Notes: generated from the sequence alone by a model not told the origin. A stretch of 36,494 nucleotides of DNA from JAGNZR01 sp051648365 (GCA_051648365.1 JBOFEZ010000054.1:1-36494), one strand, 5' to 3'; positions 23,615 through 32,156 are shown, numbered from the stretch's first letter. Numbers and translations are program-made.

Positions 23615-24565
23615 ATGAAATATGTAGCAGGGGTTGATTTGGGGGGAACAAACAGCAAGATAGGCATATTAACGGAGGAGGGGAAGCTTCTTAAAAGCAC
23701 TTCAATAAAAACTCTCTCAGAAGAAGGAATAGACAAAACTTTTGCTAGAATTTGGGAGACAATAAAAATACTGGCAGAAGAATTAGGAGTAGATTCTAAA
23801 AAAATATATGGGATAGGGATAGGTATTCCTGGTCCAGTTGAACATCAAGAAGTAGTTGGATTTTTTGCCAACTTTCCTTGGAAGACTGGAATAAATGCGA
23901 GTCAGCTCATGAGGGATATATCAGGAGTGAAAAATGTAAAACTGGATAATGATGCTAATGTAATTGCTCTAGGAGAGGCTAAATATGGAGCTGGAAGAGG
24001 AAGTGAATCCAGTGTGACTATAGCTCTTGGAACTGGAATAGGAGGAGGAATCTATGTGGATGGAAACCTTATTTCTGGATTTAAGGGAGCAGGTGGCGAG
24101 GTAGGACATATGAAGGTAGAAAGACAGGGCAAACTCTGCGGATGTGGTCAGAAAGGATGCTGGGAAGCCTATGCTTCAGCTACAGGGCTTATCCGAGAAA
24201 CAGCATCTAGATTGGTTGTAAACAAAAATAATCTTATCTACAAGATGATAGAGGGGGATCTTTCTAAACTTGAAGCCAAAACTGTTTTTGATGCAGCTAA
24301 GGAAGGGGATGCTTTTGCTTTGGATCTTGTGGATTATGAAGCTGAATATGTAGCCCTAGGACTGGGAAATGTGTTGAATCTTGTAAATCCTCAAGTGATT
24401 ATCTTAGGAGGAGGAGTAGCTCTTGCAGGGGACATACTTCTTCAAAGGGTAAAAGAGAAATTAGTGGAATATGCTCTCCCTATAACTTTAAAAGGTCTAG
24501 AGATAAAACTGAGTCAGCTTGGAAATGATGCAGGAATTATGGGAGCTTCGGCACTGGTACTGTAA
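23615..24565 (+). CDS. glk: ROK-family glucokinase
   Basis: A 316-aa sugar kinase that phosphorylates glucose with ATP in the cytosol. The phosphate motif DLGGTNSK is at 8-15, the catalytic Asp in LDNDAN at 110-115, EVGH at 162-165 and the ROK zinc motif CGCGQKGC at 175-182. No helix-turn-helix domain precedes the kinase, so it is an enzyme and not an Nag-type repressor. The exact sugar cannot be proven from the sequence. ATG 23615 has AGGGGATT upstream, a rather weak RBS. Downstream are a GC-rich palindromic element and a terminator. Confidence 0.9.
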   Translation: MKYVAGVDLGGTNSKIGILTEEGKLLKSTSIKTLSEEGIDKTFARIWETIKILAEELGVDSKKIYGIGIGIPGPVEHQEVVGFFANFPWKTGINASQLMRDISGVKNVKLDNDANVIALGEAKYGAGRGSESSVTIALGTGIGGGIYVDGNLISGFKGAGGEVGHMKVERQGKLCGCGQKGCWEAYASATGLIRETASRLVVNKNNLIYKMIEGDLSKLEAKTVFDAAKEGDAFALDLVDYEAEYVALGLGNVLNLVNPQVIILGGGVALAGDILLQRVKEKLVEYALPITLKGLEIKLSQLGNDAGIMGASALVL

Positions 24566-24566
24566 T

Positions 24567-24649
24567 TAAAATTTCACAGAAATCTGTGCCTGCCGCCTGG
24601 CGCTATTTCATACGCTTGGCTAACGGCAAGGATTTCTTTAGAAATTTTA
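24567..24649 (+). repeat. GC-rich palindromic element, possible REP-like repeat or structured RNA
   Basis: Starting two bases after the glk stop, TAAAATTTC (24567-24575) pairs with GAAATTTTA (24641-24649), AGAAATC (24578-24584) with GATTTCT (24631-24637), and TGCCG (24591-24595) with CGGCA (24624-24628); an inner stem pairs 24599-24602 with 24613-24616. The core 24585-24631 is about 60% GC (28 of 47), far above its surroundings. A shorter hairpin CACAG/CTGTG (24575-24588) competes with the long one. It encodes no frame. This composition is typical of dispersed palindromic repeats, but only one copy is in this window. Confidence 0.6.
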
Positions 24650-24671
24650 TTGTCTTGAGGTTGTGTTGTAT

Positions 24672-24731
24672 AAAAAAAGAGGCTAATCCTCAGAAAGTAG
24701 ATTTTCTCTACATCTTGGATTAGCCTTTTTT
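24672..24731. terminator. Bidirectional terminator between glk and the DUF1456 gene
   Basis: GGCTAATCC (24681-24689) pairs perfectly with GGATTAGCC (24717-24725), with A-run on the left and T-run on the right. The 27-nt loop contains its own GTAGA/TCTAC hairpin (24697-24711). It serves both convergent units. Confidence 0.93.
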
Positions 24732-24752
24732 CTTATGGTACGGAAAGGAAGA

Positions 24753-25250
24753 TTACAGTTCGTCTCCTCTGTAAAGGGTAACTAGCCCTTTCAGGAAAAC
24801 TCTTATAAATTTATCTCCACATTCTTTATAATTTTTGTGATCTTTTTTTCTGAAAAGTGCTGAAAGCTCAGATTCGGAAAGTTCAACTCCACCAAGTTTA
24901 AATACCTTAAGCATATCCTCACTCTTATATTCTAGAGCGATTCTCAATTTTTTAAGTATAAGGTTGTTGTTGTTGGAATTTTTCTTGTTCTGGAATTCCT
25001 CTTCAGGTTGTGGTGTCGCTCCAGGTTTAACTTCCAAAGGACCTCTTCTGTAAATTATAAATCCATTTAGGAAATCCTTGAGCATATGGTTGTTACATCC
25101 TAGATAACCATCTTCGTGCTCTTTTTTTAGGATATTTTTAACCTCTTCAACTGTAAGGGTTCTTCCTCCCAGTCCGAAAATTTGTACAACTTTCACATCT
25201 GGAATATCCAGAGCAAATCTAAGTCTTCTCAAAATATCATTGTTGTTCAT
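24753..25250 (-). CDS. DUF1456 (YehS-like) two-repeat protein
   Basis: A 165-aa protein made of two homologous halves, about residues 1-70 and 95-165. Each half has LRxALxx...(V/L)KVxxLGG, an acidic helix, then a short hydrophobic end (FLNGFIIYRRG and FLKGLVTLYRG). This duplicated architecture is that of the DUF1456/YehS family, whose function is unknown. A poorly conserved Asn- and Glu-rich linker joins the repeats. It is the last gene of the dnaE-accBC-asp23-nusB operon, 8 nt after nusB. A terminator follows. Confidence 0.85.
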   Translation of the reverse strand: MNNNDILRRLRFALDIPDVKVVQIFGLGGRTLTVEEVKNILKKEHEDGYLGCNNHMLKDFLNGFIIYRRGPLEVKPGATPQPEEEFQNKKNSNNNNLILKKLRIALEYKSEDMLKVFKLGGVELSESELSALFRKKDHKNYKECGDKFIRVFLKGLVTLYRGDEL

Positions 25251-25258
25251 GAGGTCAC

Positions 25259-25657
25259 CTATCCTTTAATTATATTTGCTAAAACACCGTTTATAAATTC
25301 ATGGGACTTTTCATCTCCATAAATTTTAGCCAGTTCAATAACCTCATTGGCTATGATCTCAAGACCAGTTGTCTCATATTTCAGTTCATAGGCAGCACAT
25401 TTAAGTAGAGCTTTCTCTACGCTTCCTATTCTGTCCAAATTCCACCCTTCCATCTTTTCATTGATAAGAGTGTTAAGTTCCTCATTGTGCAGAGAGATAC
25501 CCTCTACATAGGCAACTAAAAATTCTTTTCCTTTGGCAGAGAGGATAATCTCTTCTCTGTTTAAAAATCCTTCTAAAAGTGTATTCGGAAGAACGTTGTT
25601 CATCTCAGCTTCAAAAACTATTTTAAAAAGTTCCTGCCTTGCTATTTTTCTACTCAT
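25259..25657 (-). CDS. nusB: Transcription antitermination protein NusB
   Basis: NusB (132 aa) binds boxA RNA with S10/NusE in rRNA antitermination. The all-helical fold shows KIARQELFKIVFEAE at 4-18 and DRIGSVEKALLKCAAYEL near 75-92, with NEVIELAKIYGDEKSHEFINGVL at the end. ATG 25657 has a GAGGG ribosome-binding site. In Bacillus nusB also lies just downstream of accBC and the Asp23-like yqhY, so the context supports the call. Confidence 0.95.
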   Translation of the reverse strand: MSRKIARQELFKIVFEAEMNNVLPNTLLEGFLNREEIILSAKGKEFLVAYVEGISLHNEELNTLINEKMEGWNLDRIGSVEKALLKCAAYELKYETTGLEIIANEVIELAKIYGDEKSHEFINGVLANIIKG

Positions 25658-25683
25658 AATTTTCCCTCACATTCATTAAGTGT

Positions 25684-25893
25684 TTAATTGTTATTTTTCT
25701 CATTATAAAGTTTCTTCAAAGTTTCCACAAAATTAGGAGCACCACTGACGTAGCCTAAAAAAGATACAAGAAGAATAAAGATCATTTTAACGAAACCATA
25801 TTCGACAAATATAAGGGCAAAGATAAAGGCAACTATACACCTAAAATATCTTTTTCTGTTTTCTAAAAAATTCGTTATAAACTCCTCAAGCAT
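25684..25893 (-). CDS. DUF2273 small membrane protein
   Basis: A 69-aa protein with two membrane spans (about 17-33 and 35-50), short polar ends and the pattern typical of DUF2273, which is found next to Asp23/AmaP genes. It is expected in the cytoplasmic membrane with the Asp23 anchor complex; its exact role is unknown. ATG 25893 is preceded by AGGAGGAG. It lies between amaP (9 nt) and nusB (26 nt). Confidence 0.8.
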   Translation of the reverse strand: MLEEFITNFLENRKRYFRCIVAFIFALIFVEYGFVKMIFILLVSFLGYVSGAPNFVETLKKLYNEKNNN

Positions 25894-25902
25894 ATTCTCC
25901 TC

Positions 25903-26400
25903 CTAACTATGTTTATCCAGTAATTTTACTACTTTTAACTCAATACTGTCAAGCTCAATTCCAGCTTTACTCTGAAAATAACTGCGGATTACAGACTGTA
26001 ACCTAGAAGTTTTCTCTGAAAGGTTAATATCTGAAGAGCTCTCAAGATGAAGAGAGAGTCTGAATTTCCCACGGCTATTGGAAGAGATGATTTTTTTTAC
26101 AAATATATCATGATCGTAAGAAACAGCTTCTCTTGTCATGGATGCTATTGCCGATTCAGAGATTGCGACTTTTCCGTCAGCGGTTTTTATCTCATAATCC
26201 CTATTTTTTTTAAAGTTGCTCATGAGTTTCATGAAAACTATACAAAGATATATAAGGGAGATATTAAGAATAATAGCCTTTAACATGAAAGATGAAAGAC
26301 TGAATTGGAGAATATAATCAGGGTAGATAACATAAATAATCCCTGTAAGAGCGAGGAAGAGTATTCCCACCCATGCTAAAAAAAATATAAATTTTTTCAT
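25903..26400 (-). CDS. amaP: Alkaline-shock membrane anchor protein AmaP
   Basis: A 165-aa protein with two N-terminal membrane segments (about 5-27 and 38-58) and a cytosolic domain with YEIKTADGKVAISESAIAS near 69-87 that resembles an Asp23-type fold. AmaP in Staphylococcus anchors Asp23 to the membrane. Gene order asp23-amaP-DUF2273 supports the name. ATG 26400 follows GGTGGGAA on the minus strand. A short hairpin lies upstream, between asp23 and this gene. Confidence 0.85.
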   Translation of the reverse strand: MKKFIFFLAWVGILFLALTGIIYVIYPDYILQFSLSSFMLKAIILNISLIYLCIVFMKLMSNFKKNRDYEIKTADGKVAISESAIASMTREAVSYDHDIFVKKIISSNSRGKFRLSLHLESSSDINLSEKTSRLQSVIRSYFQSKAGIELDSIELKVVKLLDKHS

Positions 26401-26428
26401 CTGTTCCCACCTTTACCAAAAAGAGTAA

Positions 26429-26447
26429 GAGGCGTACGGAACGCCTC
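26429..26447 (-). promoter_or_regulatory. Intercistronic hairpin between asp23 and amaP
   Basis: GAGGCGT (26429-26435) pairs perfectly with ACGCCTC (26441-26447), 5-nt loop. On the minus strand it is followed by TTACTCTTTTT, a weak T-tract. It could be a leaky terminator that lowers expression of amaP relative to asp23, or an mRNA stabiliser. Confidence 0.55.
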
Positions 26448-26461
26448 AGAATTTTTTTAAA

Positions 26462-26833
26462 TTAAAGAACTGTAGTTTCAGATTCAACATCTTCCTCAGT
26501 GATAACTTTAATATCCTGAACAAAAACATTTACCTCAATAACTTTTAGTCCTGTTATTCCAGATACAGCCTCGAGTACAGCTTTTTGAACTTCTGTAGCC
26601 ACATCTCCGATATGGTATCCGTATTCCACAATGATATATACATCTATATTGCACTCTTTTTCTCCAACTTCAACCTTAACTCCGTTTGTAGGTCTCTTTT
26701 TTCCCAGCATTTTACTGAATTCATCAGCAACGCCCCCTGCAAGTTTGTAAACACCATCCACATCAGCAGCTGCCTTGGCAGCGATAGTTTTTACCACATC
26801 ATCAGCAATTCTAACATTTCCTAGTTCGTTCAT
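26462..26833 (-). CDS. Asp23/Gls24-family envelope stress protein
   Basis: A 123-aa cytosolic protein with the Asp23/Gls24 domain: IADDVVKTIAAKAAADVDGV at 9-28, the glycine-rich KLAGGVADEF, and IVEYGYHIGDVATEVQKAV at 68-86 with VIEVNVFVQDI at the end. Family members bind membrane anchors and are linked to cell-wall stress. The Bacillus member yqhY is in the accB-accC cluster and affects acetyl-CoA carboxylase function, the same neighbourhood as here. ATG 26833 has GGGAGGT upstream. It follows accC by 51 nt. Confidence 0.9.
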   Translation of the reverse strand: MNELGNVRIADDVVKTIAAKAAADVDGVYKLAGGVADEFSKMLGKKRPTNGVKVEVGEKECNIDVYIIVEYGYHIGDVATEVQKAVLEAVSGITGLKVIEVNVFVQDIKVITEEDVESETTVL

Positions 26834-26884
26834 AGTAATAACCTCCCATTAAAGATAAAAATAGTAATCGTACACTATAATACA

Positions 26885-28228
26885 TTATTTAGTAAAGTTT
26901 TCCTCTAAAAATTTTGTAGAAGTTTTTCCTGCACGGAATTTTTCGTTCTCTAAAACTTCTAGATGGAAAGGTATCGTTGTGTCAACTCCCTCGATTATAA
27001 ACTCTTGAAGAGCTCGTTTCATACGTGCAATAGCAGTTTGTCTGTTGATATCATGAACAATTATTTTAGCTATCATAGAATCGTAGTAAGGTGAGATTTC
27101 ATATCCCTGGTAGGCATTAGAATCTATTCTTACTCCATTTCCGCCCGGAGCTATATATTTAGTAAGCACTCCTGGAGAAGGCATAAAGTCTTGAGAAGGA
27201 TCTTCAGCATTTATTCTGCATTCGATAGAATGTCCGAAAAGATGTACGTCATCTTGAGTTATATTCAGACGCTCGCCCTCAGCTATTTTTATCTGAAGTT
27301 TGATGATATCAAATCCTGTTACAAGTTCTGTTACTGTATGTTCTACCTGGATTCTTGTGTTCATCTCCATAAAGTAGAATTTATTATCTTTGTCCACAAG
27401 GAACTCGATAGTTCCAGCAGAATCATAACCTATAGCTTTAGCCAGTCTTATTGCAGCTTCTCCCATCTCTTTTCTGATTTTAGCAGGAACAGAGAATGCA
27501 GGAGCCTCTTCAATAAGCTTTTGGTGTCTTCTCTGGATAGAGCAGTCTCTCTCACCAAGGTGAATAACATTTCCAAAACTGTCTCCCAGTATCTGTATCT
27601 CCACGTGTCTAGGATCTTCTACAAATTTTTCAATATATACATCGGGATTACCGAATGCGGCTCCGGCTTCAGTTTGGGCTGCTACCATATTAACACGTAA
27701 TTCGTCATCATTTCTAGCGATTCTCATCCCTTTTCCACCACCACCAGCAGTGGCTTTAATCATAACAGGGTAACCAATTTTTTCGTGAATTACCTCTATT
27801 GCTTCTTCAGGAGTGGCAATTATTCCTGTACCATTTGTAAGAGGAACGTTGTTCTCAATAGCAGTGGCACGGGCAGTAGCTTTATCTCCCATTTTTGTTA
27901 TACACTCAGATTTAGGTCCTATGAAAGTAATGTTATGTTGATGACATATCTCAGCAAATTTAACATTTTCAGAAAGAAAACCGTAACCTGGATGTATGGC
28001 ATCAGCACCTGTAACTTCAGCAGCGGCCATTATATTTGAAATTTTAAGGTAAGATTCGCTACTCGCAACTCCTCCTATACAGATGGCTTCATCAGCCAGT
28101 TTAACATGGAGACTCTCCCTGTCGGCAGTGGAATAAACCGCAACAGTTTTTATTCCCAGTTCCTTAGCTGCTCTGATTACTCTGACAGCAATCTCCCCTC
28201 TATTTGCTATAAGAATTTTCTTAAACAT
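26885..28228 (-). CDS. accC: Acetyl-CoA carboxylase, biotin carboxylase subunit
   Basis: AccC (447 aa) carboxylates biotin with ATP and bicarbonate, first step of fatty-acid synthesis. The N-terminal KILIANRGEIAVRVIRAAKE, HPGYGFLSEN, ATP-grasp loop KATAGGGGKGMR and the metal/active-site motif EMNTRIQVEHTVTE are intact. Its length is normal. It is 18 nt downstream of an accB-like gene that lacks the biotinylated Lys. Genes for the carboxyltransferase (accA, accD) are not in this window. Confidence 0.97.
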   Translation of the reverse strand: MFKKILIANRGEIAVRVIRAAKELGIKTVAVYSTADRESLHVKLADEAICIGGVASSESYLKISNIMAAAEVTGADAIHPGYGFLSENVKFAEICHQHNITFIGPKSECITKMGDKATARATAIENNVPLTNGTGIIATPEEAIEVIHEKIGYPVMIKATAGGGGKGMRIARNDDELRVNMVAAQTEAGAAFGNPDVYIEKFVEDPRHVEIQILGDSFGNVIHLGERDCSIQRRHQKLIEEAPAFSVPAKIRKEMGEAAIRLAKAIGYDSAGTIEFLVDKDNKFYFMEMNTRIQVEHTVTELVTGFDIIKLQIKIAEGERLNITQDDVHLFGHSIECRINAEDPSQDFMPSPGVLTKYIAPGGNGVRIDSNAYQGYEISPYYDSMIAKIIVHDINRQTAIARMKRALQEFIIEGVDTTIPFHLEVLENEKFRAGKTSTKFLEENFTK

Positions 28229-28246
28229 TTTATCTCCTCCAAATGG

Positions 28247-28666
28247 TTATTTCTTCAGTCTTAGGATAGGTTTTGTAAAGTCTACTATATCTCCTTCTTC
28301 TACAAGAACCTCGGTGATTGTCCCTGTAAAGTCAGAAATAACTGGATTTTTCACACCCATAGTGAGAATATATCCTATCTCGTCTCCTTCTTTTACATCG
28401 TATCCTGGAATCAGTATAGATTCGTCATTTTTCTTATCAGGATAAAATATCCCTATATTATGAGAAAGAATTTCAATCAGATTATCTTTTTTCACCTTAG
28501 GAGCCGTGGCTACCTTATCTTTTAGGGGTGAAACAGAAGTTTTCTCAAACTTATAGTTTCTCTTGAGAAGAATCTTAACTCCATCCTCCTCATAGGAAAT
28601 CTCAGTAAGATTTTCTTTTTCTAAAATTTTCATGAGCTCATTGGCTGATGCAACAGTACTGTTCAT
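28247..28666 (-). CDS. AccB-like (BCCP) protein with no biotinyl-lysine
   Basis: A 139-aa protein with the two-part layout of biotin carboxyl carrier protein: an N-terminal segment (NELMKILEKENLTEISYEED), a linker, and a C-terminal biotinyl-domain hammerhead (GYDVKEGDEIGYI, then DFTGTITEVLVEEGDIVDF). Where BCCPs have (E)AMKM this one has LTMGVKN at 101-107; the modified Lys position is Gly104. The codon is GGT (28357-28355), confirmed from the DNA. Lys106 is two residues off. It therefore cannot carry biotin in the usual way. It resembles plant BADC proteins in principle, non-biotinylated BCCP paralogues that dampen acetyl-CoA carboxylase. ATG 28666 has AGGAGG upstream, and dnaE ends 13 nt before it. 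Confidence 0.85.
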   Translation of the reverse strand: MNSTVASANELMKILEKENLTEISYEEDGVKILLKRNYKFEKTSVSPLKDKVATAPKVKKDNLIEILSHNIGIFYPDKKNDESILIPGYDVKEGDEIGYILTMGVKNPVISDFTGTITEVLVEEGDIVDFTKPILRLKK

Positions 28667-28679
28667 GGTAATACTCCTC

Positions 28680-31600
28680 CTATTTAATCACTATCTGCTC
28701 GGCTCCCATAAGTTCAACTATATCCTCTAGGAATCCTGGGGATATAGAAACTTGAAACTTGGAATTTTTAACTGTCTTCTCGCCATCTTTTTTTATGGCA
28801 AAAGATACAGGATTTTTTCCGGGATGGTTCTGCAGAACAATTTTTAATCTATTAAATTTATCTCTGTCTTCTTCCCGGATGAGAATATAGCATCTTAGCT
28901 CCTTATTTTCATCTAGGGAATCGAGAGGGGTAATACTTCTTACTAGAAGTTTTTGAGTTTCGTTGTTATTAAAGTAGTCAGTTTGAAGATTGCCCTCTAT
29001 AAATACAGAAGCTCCCTCCTCTAAAAAATGAAAACTCTCTTCATAGGTTTTAGGGAAGAGGGTTACAGGAATTTTTCCTGAGAAATCTTCCAGAAAAAAT
29101 GTGGCCATAATTTTGCCCTCTTTCCTGGTAACTATCTTCTTAAGCCCCTTAATTATACCACATGTTTTTATTCCCTGCACATCTTTTTCGTTTAATAACA
29201 GTGAGATAGGTGGGGTTTTCAGAAGGTTTATAAGTGTTCTGTACCTGTCCAAAGGATGGGCCGAGAGATAAAATCCAAGATTTTCCTTCTCTAATCCGAT
29301 CATCTCATCTATTGGGAATTCTGAAATTTCTGGCAGATGAAATCTTTGAAAAACAGTTTTGGCTTCCCCAAAAAGATTCATCTGTTGTATCTCGTCCTCA
29401 CGATTTACCCTTTCTCCATAGTCCAGAACTTTTTCAAGACTCTCCATTTTCTGTTTTCGGTTTCCTGGCAGGGAGTCTAAAGCCCCAGATGCTATGAGGG
29501 AATGGAGAATTTTTTTCGAAAGTCCGAACCTTTTACCACGGATTGAAAAATCTTCATAGCTGGTGTATTCTCCATTATTTTTCCAATCCTCTATAAGTTT
29601 CTCGGTAAAACCTACCCCGATGTTTTTAACTCCCGGGATAGCAAGGCGGATTTTGCCGTCTATTACATCAAAGGTAAGGCTCGGATGGTTTATATCTGGA
29701 GCTAAAAGATTTATTCCATGAGTTCTGGCATCTTCAATATAAAAAGCTATATTTTCAATATCACCCTGTGTAGAGATAATAGCGGCATAATATTCAGCAG
29801 GATAGTTACTTTTGAAGTAAGCTGTCCAGTAGGCGATAAGAGCATAGGCCGCAGAGTGGGATTTATTAAATCCGTAACCTGCAAATTTATCTATAAGGAA
29901 AAATATCTCTTCAGCTCGCTCTTGAGAATAGCCTTTTTTCTGGGCACGTTCGGTAAACATAAGACGGTTATTTTCCATAAGTTGAAAATCTTTTTTACCC
30001 ATAGCCCGTCTTAGATTGTCAGCTTCTCCCAGTGTATAGTCAGCCATAATCTGAGCAATTTTCATAACCTGCTCCTGATAGAGTATAACTCCATAGGTTT
30101 CACGGAGTACATCCTCTAAAGAGGGATCAGGGTATTTTATCTTTTCTATTCCGTTTTTGCAGTTTACAAAACTATCCACCATTCCAGACCCCAAAGGTCC
30201 CGGACGGTAGAGTGCCAGAAGAGCTATTATGTCATTGAACCGCTCAGGTTTTAACTTCTTCATAAGATTTCTGATACCCTGGGATTCCAACTGAAATACC
30301 CCTGAAGAATCTCCCATAGAGAGCATATGGTAGACTCTGCTGCTGTTAAGAGGTATTTCGTTCAGAAGAATGGAGATATTATGATTTTTTTTCACATATT
30401 GAAGAGCTCTTTCCAATACAGTTAGGTTTCGTAGTCCCAGAAAATCCATTTTCAAAAGCCCAAGATCTTCCAGTTCTTTCATCTGGTACTGAGTAGAAAT
30501 ACTCTCCCCACGTGAATCTGAATAGAGAGGAACATAATCTGTAAGAGGATTTTCTGTAATAACGATACCTGCCGCATGTATAGAGGCATGTCTTACAGAA
30601 TTTTCGAGCTGTATTGCAAAATCCAAAATTTTCTGCATTTCGGGATCCCCATTATAAATCTCTCCAACTTCGGGCACAGAAGCGATAGAAGCTTTTATGG
30701 AATCGTGAAGCAGAAGTTTCGCAAGTTTGTCCACCTTTGTAAGCGGAGTCCCCATAACCCTACCTATATCTCGCACAGCAGCACGAGCCTTCATACGTCC
30801 GAAGGTAATAATCTGAGCTACACGGTCGTTTCCATACTTTTCTGTCACATAGGCTATAACCTCTTGACGACGCTCCTGGCAAATATCTATATCTATATCC
30901 GGCATAGAGATTCTTTCGGGATTAAGGAACCTCTCAAAGATGAGCCCGTACTCCAGGGGATCCAAATCTGTTATTTTTAGAGCATAGGAAACCAAACTTC
31001 CTGCTGCCGATCCTCTTCCTGGTCCTATGGGGATATTCTGCTCCCGAGCATATCTGATAAAGTCCCAGACAACTATAAAGTACTCTGCATATCCCATACG
31101 ATTAATAACAGACAGCTCATACTCTGCCCGCTCAGTTACGGACTCTGGATAACCATCGGGATATCTGAGAGAAAGGCCGTGAAAAACCCTGTCTCGCAGG
31201 AAGCTCTCGATAGAATTGAAACCCGAAGGAAGAGGATATTTAGGGAACTTAAACTCTCCAAATTTTATCTCTAGATTGCAACGTTCACTTATTTCAAGTG
31301 TTGTATCCAGGGCTTTTTCCAGAGCCACTCGGAGAACTTCATTTCCTTTCCCCAAGATATATTCTTGGGTGAAGAAGAGGGAGACTCCGCTCATCTGTTC
31401 ACGGCTTTTAAAATAAAGTTCATGAGTTTCTATCTTCATCCGTTTTTCATCAGAGACCTTTGCTCCTGTTTGGATACAGATAGCTATATCTTGAAGTTCA
31501 TGATCGCCCTTGTGGATATAGTGAACATCATTGGTAACCACTAGAGAAAGATTGAATTTGTGGGCCAGTTCGAACAGCTTCTCATTCAATATTTTCTGCT

Positions 31601-32156
31601 CATTTATACCGTTGCTTTGCATCTCTAGGTAAAAATTTTCTCTTCCGAAGATGGAAATATATTCTTCAGTCAAGGAATCTATCTCACTTTCAGGAGCATT
31701 ATGGAGTATGGCATAGGCAATTTCGCCATGCATACAAGCAGAAAGAGCGATAAGCCCTTCGCTGTGTTTTTTTAAAAGCTCCCTATCTATACGTGGCCGA
31801 TAATAAAATCCCTCGGTGTAGGCTGCTGAAGAAAGTTTCATAAGGTTTCGGTATCCTATTTCATCCTTTGCTAAGAGCACCAAATGGTAGTTACGCCTAT
31901 TCAGATTTTCCTCATCTCGCTCTTTGGAAAATCTGTCCTGAACAATGTAAGTTTCCATACCTATAATAGGCTTGATACCTTTTTTTAGTGCTTTTTTATA
32001 AAATTCAACCGCTCCGAACATATTTCCATGGTCGGTGAGAGCCATGGCGCGCATTCCAAGTTCGAGGCAACGATCTAGATATTGATCTATTTTTCCCACA
32101 CCGTCCAGGAGGCTGTACTCACTGTGAAGATGCAGGTGGGTAAAATTTTTATTCAT
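28680..32156 (-). CDS. dnaE: DNA polymerase III subunit alpha
   Basis: DnaE (1158 aa) is the replicative polymerase. The N-terminal PHP domain starts THLHLHSEYSLLDGVGKI and has LTDHGNMFGAVEF; catalytic motifs PDIDIDICQERR and LKMDFLGLRNL supply the Asp residues; finger region is GRGSAAGSLVSYALKITD, and the C-terminal OB fold is present. I start at ATG 32156, behind AGGAGGTG (32168-32161). A longer in-frame start at 32192 precedes the ribosome-binding site. It is the first gene of the dnaE-accB-accC-asp23 operon. Confidence 0.97.
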   Translation of the reverse strand: MNKNFTHLHLHSEYSLLDGVGKIDQYLDRCLELGMRAMALTDHGNMFGAVEFYKKALKKGIKPIIGMETYIVQDRFSKERDEENLNRRNYHLVLLAKDEIGYRNLMKLSSAAYTEGFYYRPRIDRELLKKHSEGLIALSACMHGEIAYAILHNAPESEIDSLTEEYISIFGRENFYLEMQSNGINEQKILNEKLFELAHKFNLSLVVTNDVHYIHKGDHELQDIAICIQTGAKVSDEKRMKIETHELYFKSREQMSGVSLFFTQEYILGKGNEVLRVALEKALDTTLEISERCNLEIKFGEFKFPKYPLPSGFNSIESFLRDRVFHGLSLRYPDGYPESVTERAEYELSVINRMGYAEYFIVVWDFIRYAREQNIPIGPGRGSAAGSLVSYALKITDLDPLEYGLIFERFLNPERISMPDIDIDICQERRQEVIAYVTEKYGNDRVAQIITFGRMKARAAVRDIGRVMGTPLTKVDKLAKLLLHDSIKASIASVPEVGEIYNGDPEMQKILDFAIQLENSVRHASIHAAGIVITENPLTDYVPLYSDSRGESISTQYQMKELEDLGLLKMDFLGLRNLTVLERALQYVKKNHNISILLNEIPLNSSRVYHMLSMGDSSGVFQLESQGIRNLMKKLKPERFNDIIALLALYRPGPLGSGMVDSFVNCKNGIEKIKYPDPSLEDVLRETYGVILYQEQVMKIAQIMADYTLGEADNLRRAMGKKDFQLMENNRLMFTERAQKKGYSQERAEEIFFLIDKFAGYGFNKSHSAAYALIAYWTAYFKSNYPAEYYAAIISTQGDIENIAFYIEDARTHGINLLAPDINHPSLTFDVIDGKIRLAIPGVKNIGVGFTEKLIEDWKNNGEYTSYEDFSIRGKRFGLSKKILHSLIASGALDSLPGNRKQKMESLEKVLDYGERVNREDEIQQMNLFGEAKTVFQRFHLPEISEFPIDEMIGLEKENLGFYLSAHPLDRYRTLINLLKTPPISLLLNEKDVQGIKTCGIIKGLKKIVTRKEGKIMATFFLEDFSGKIPVTLFPKTYEESFHFLEEGASVFIEGNLQTDYFNNNETQKLLVRSITPLDSLDENKELRCYILIREEDRDKFNRLKIVLQNHPGKNPVSFAIKKDGEKTVKNSKFQVSISPGFLEDIVELMGAEQIVIK

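Noticed and set aside
26420..26455. Full terminator on + strand from the asp23-amaP hairpin
   Set aside because: A T-run does follow on the + strand, but no + strand gene ends here, so the hairpin is considered in the minus orientation only.
27191..27700. 169-codon open frame on + strand inside accC
   Set aside because: It is antisense to the conserved accC coding sequence, is rich in Ser/Tyr/Phe as expected from a reverse reading of conserved codons, and has no credible RBS.
30576..30980. 134-codon open frame on + strand inside dnaE
   Set aside because: Antisense to the polymerase catalytic region; no RBS and no family resemblance.
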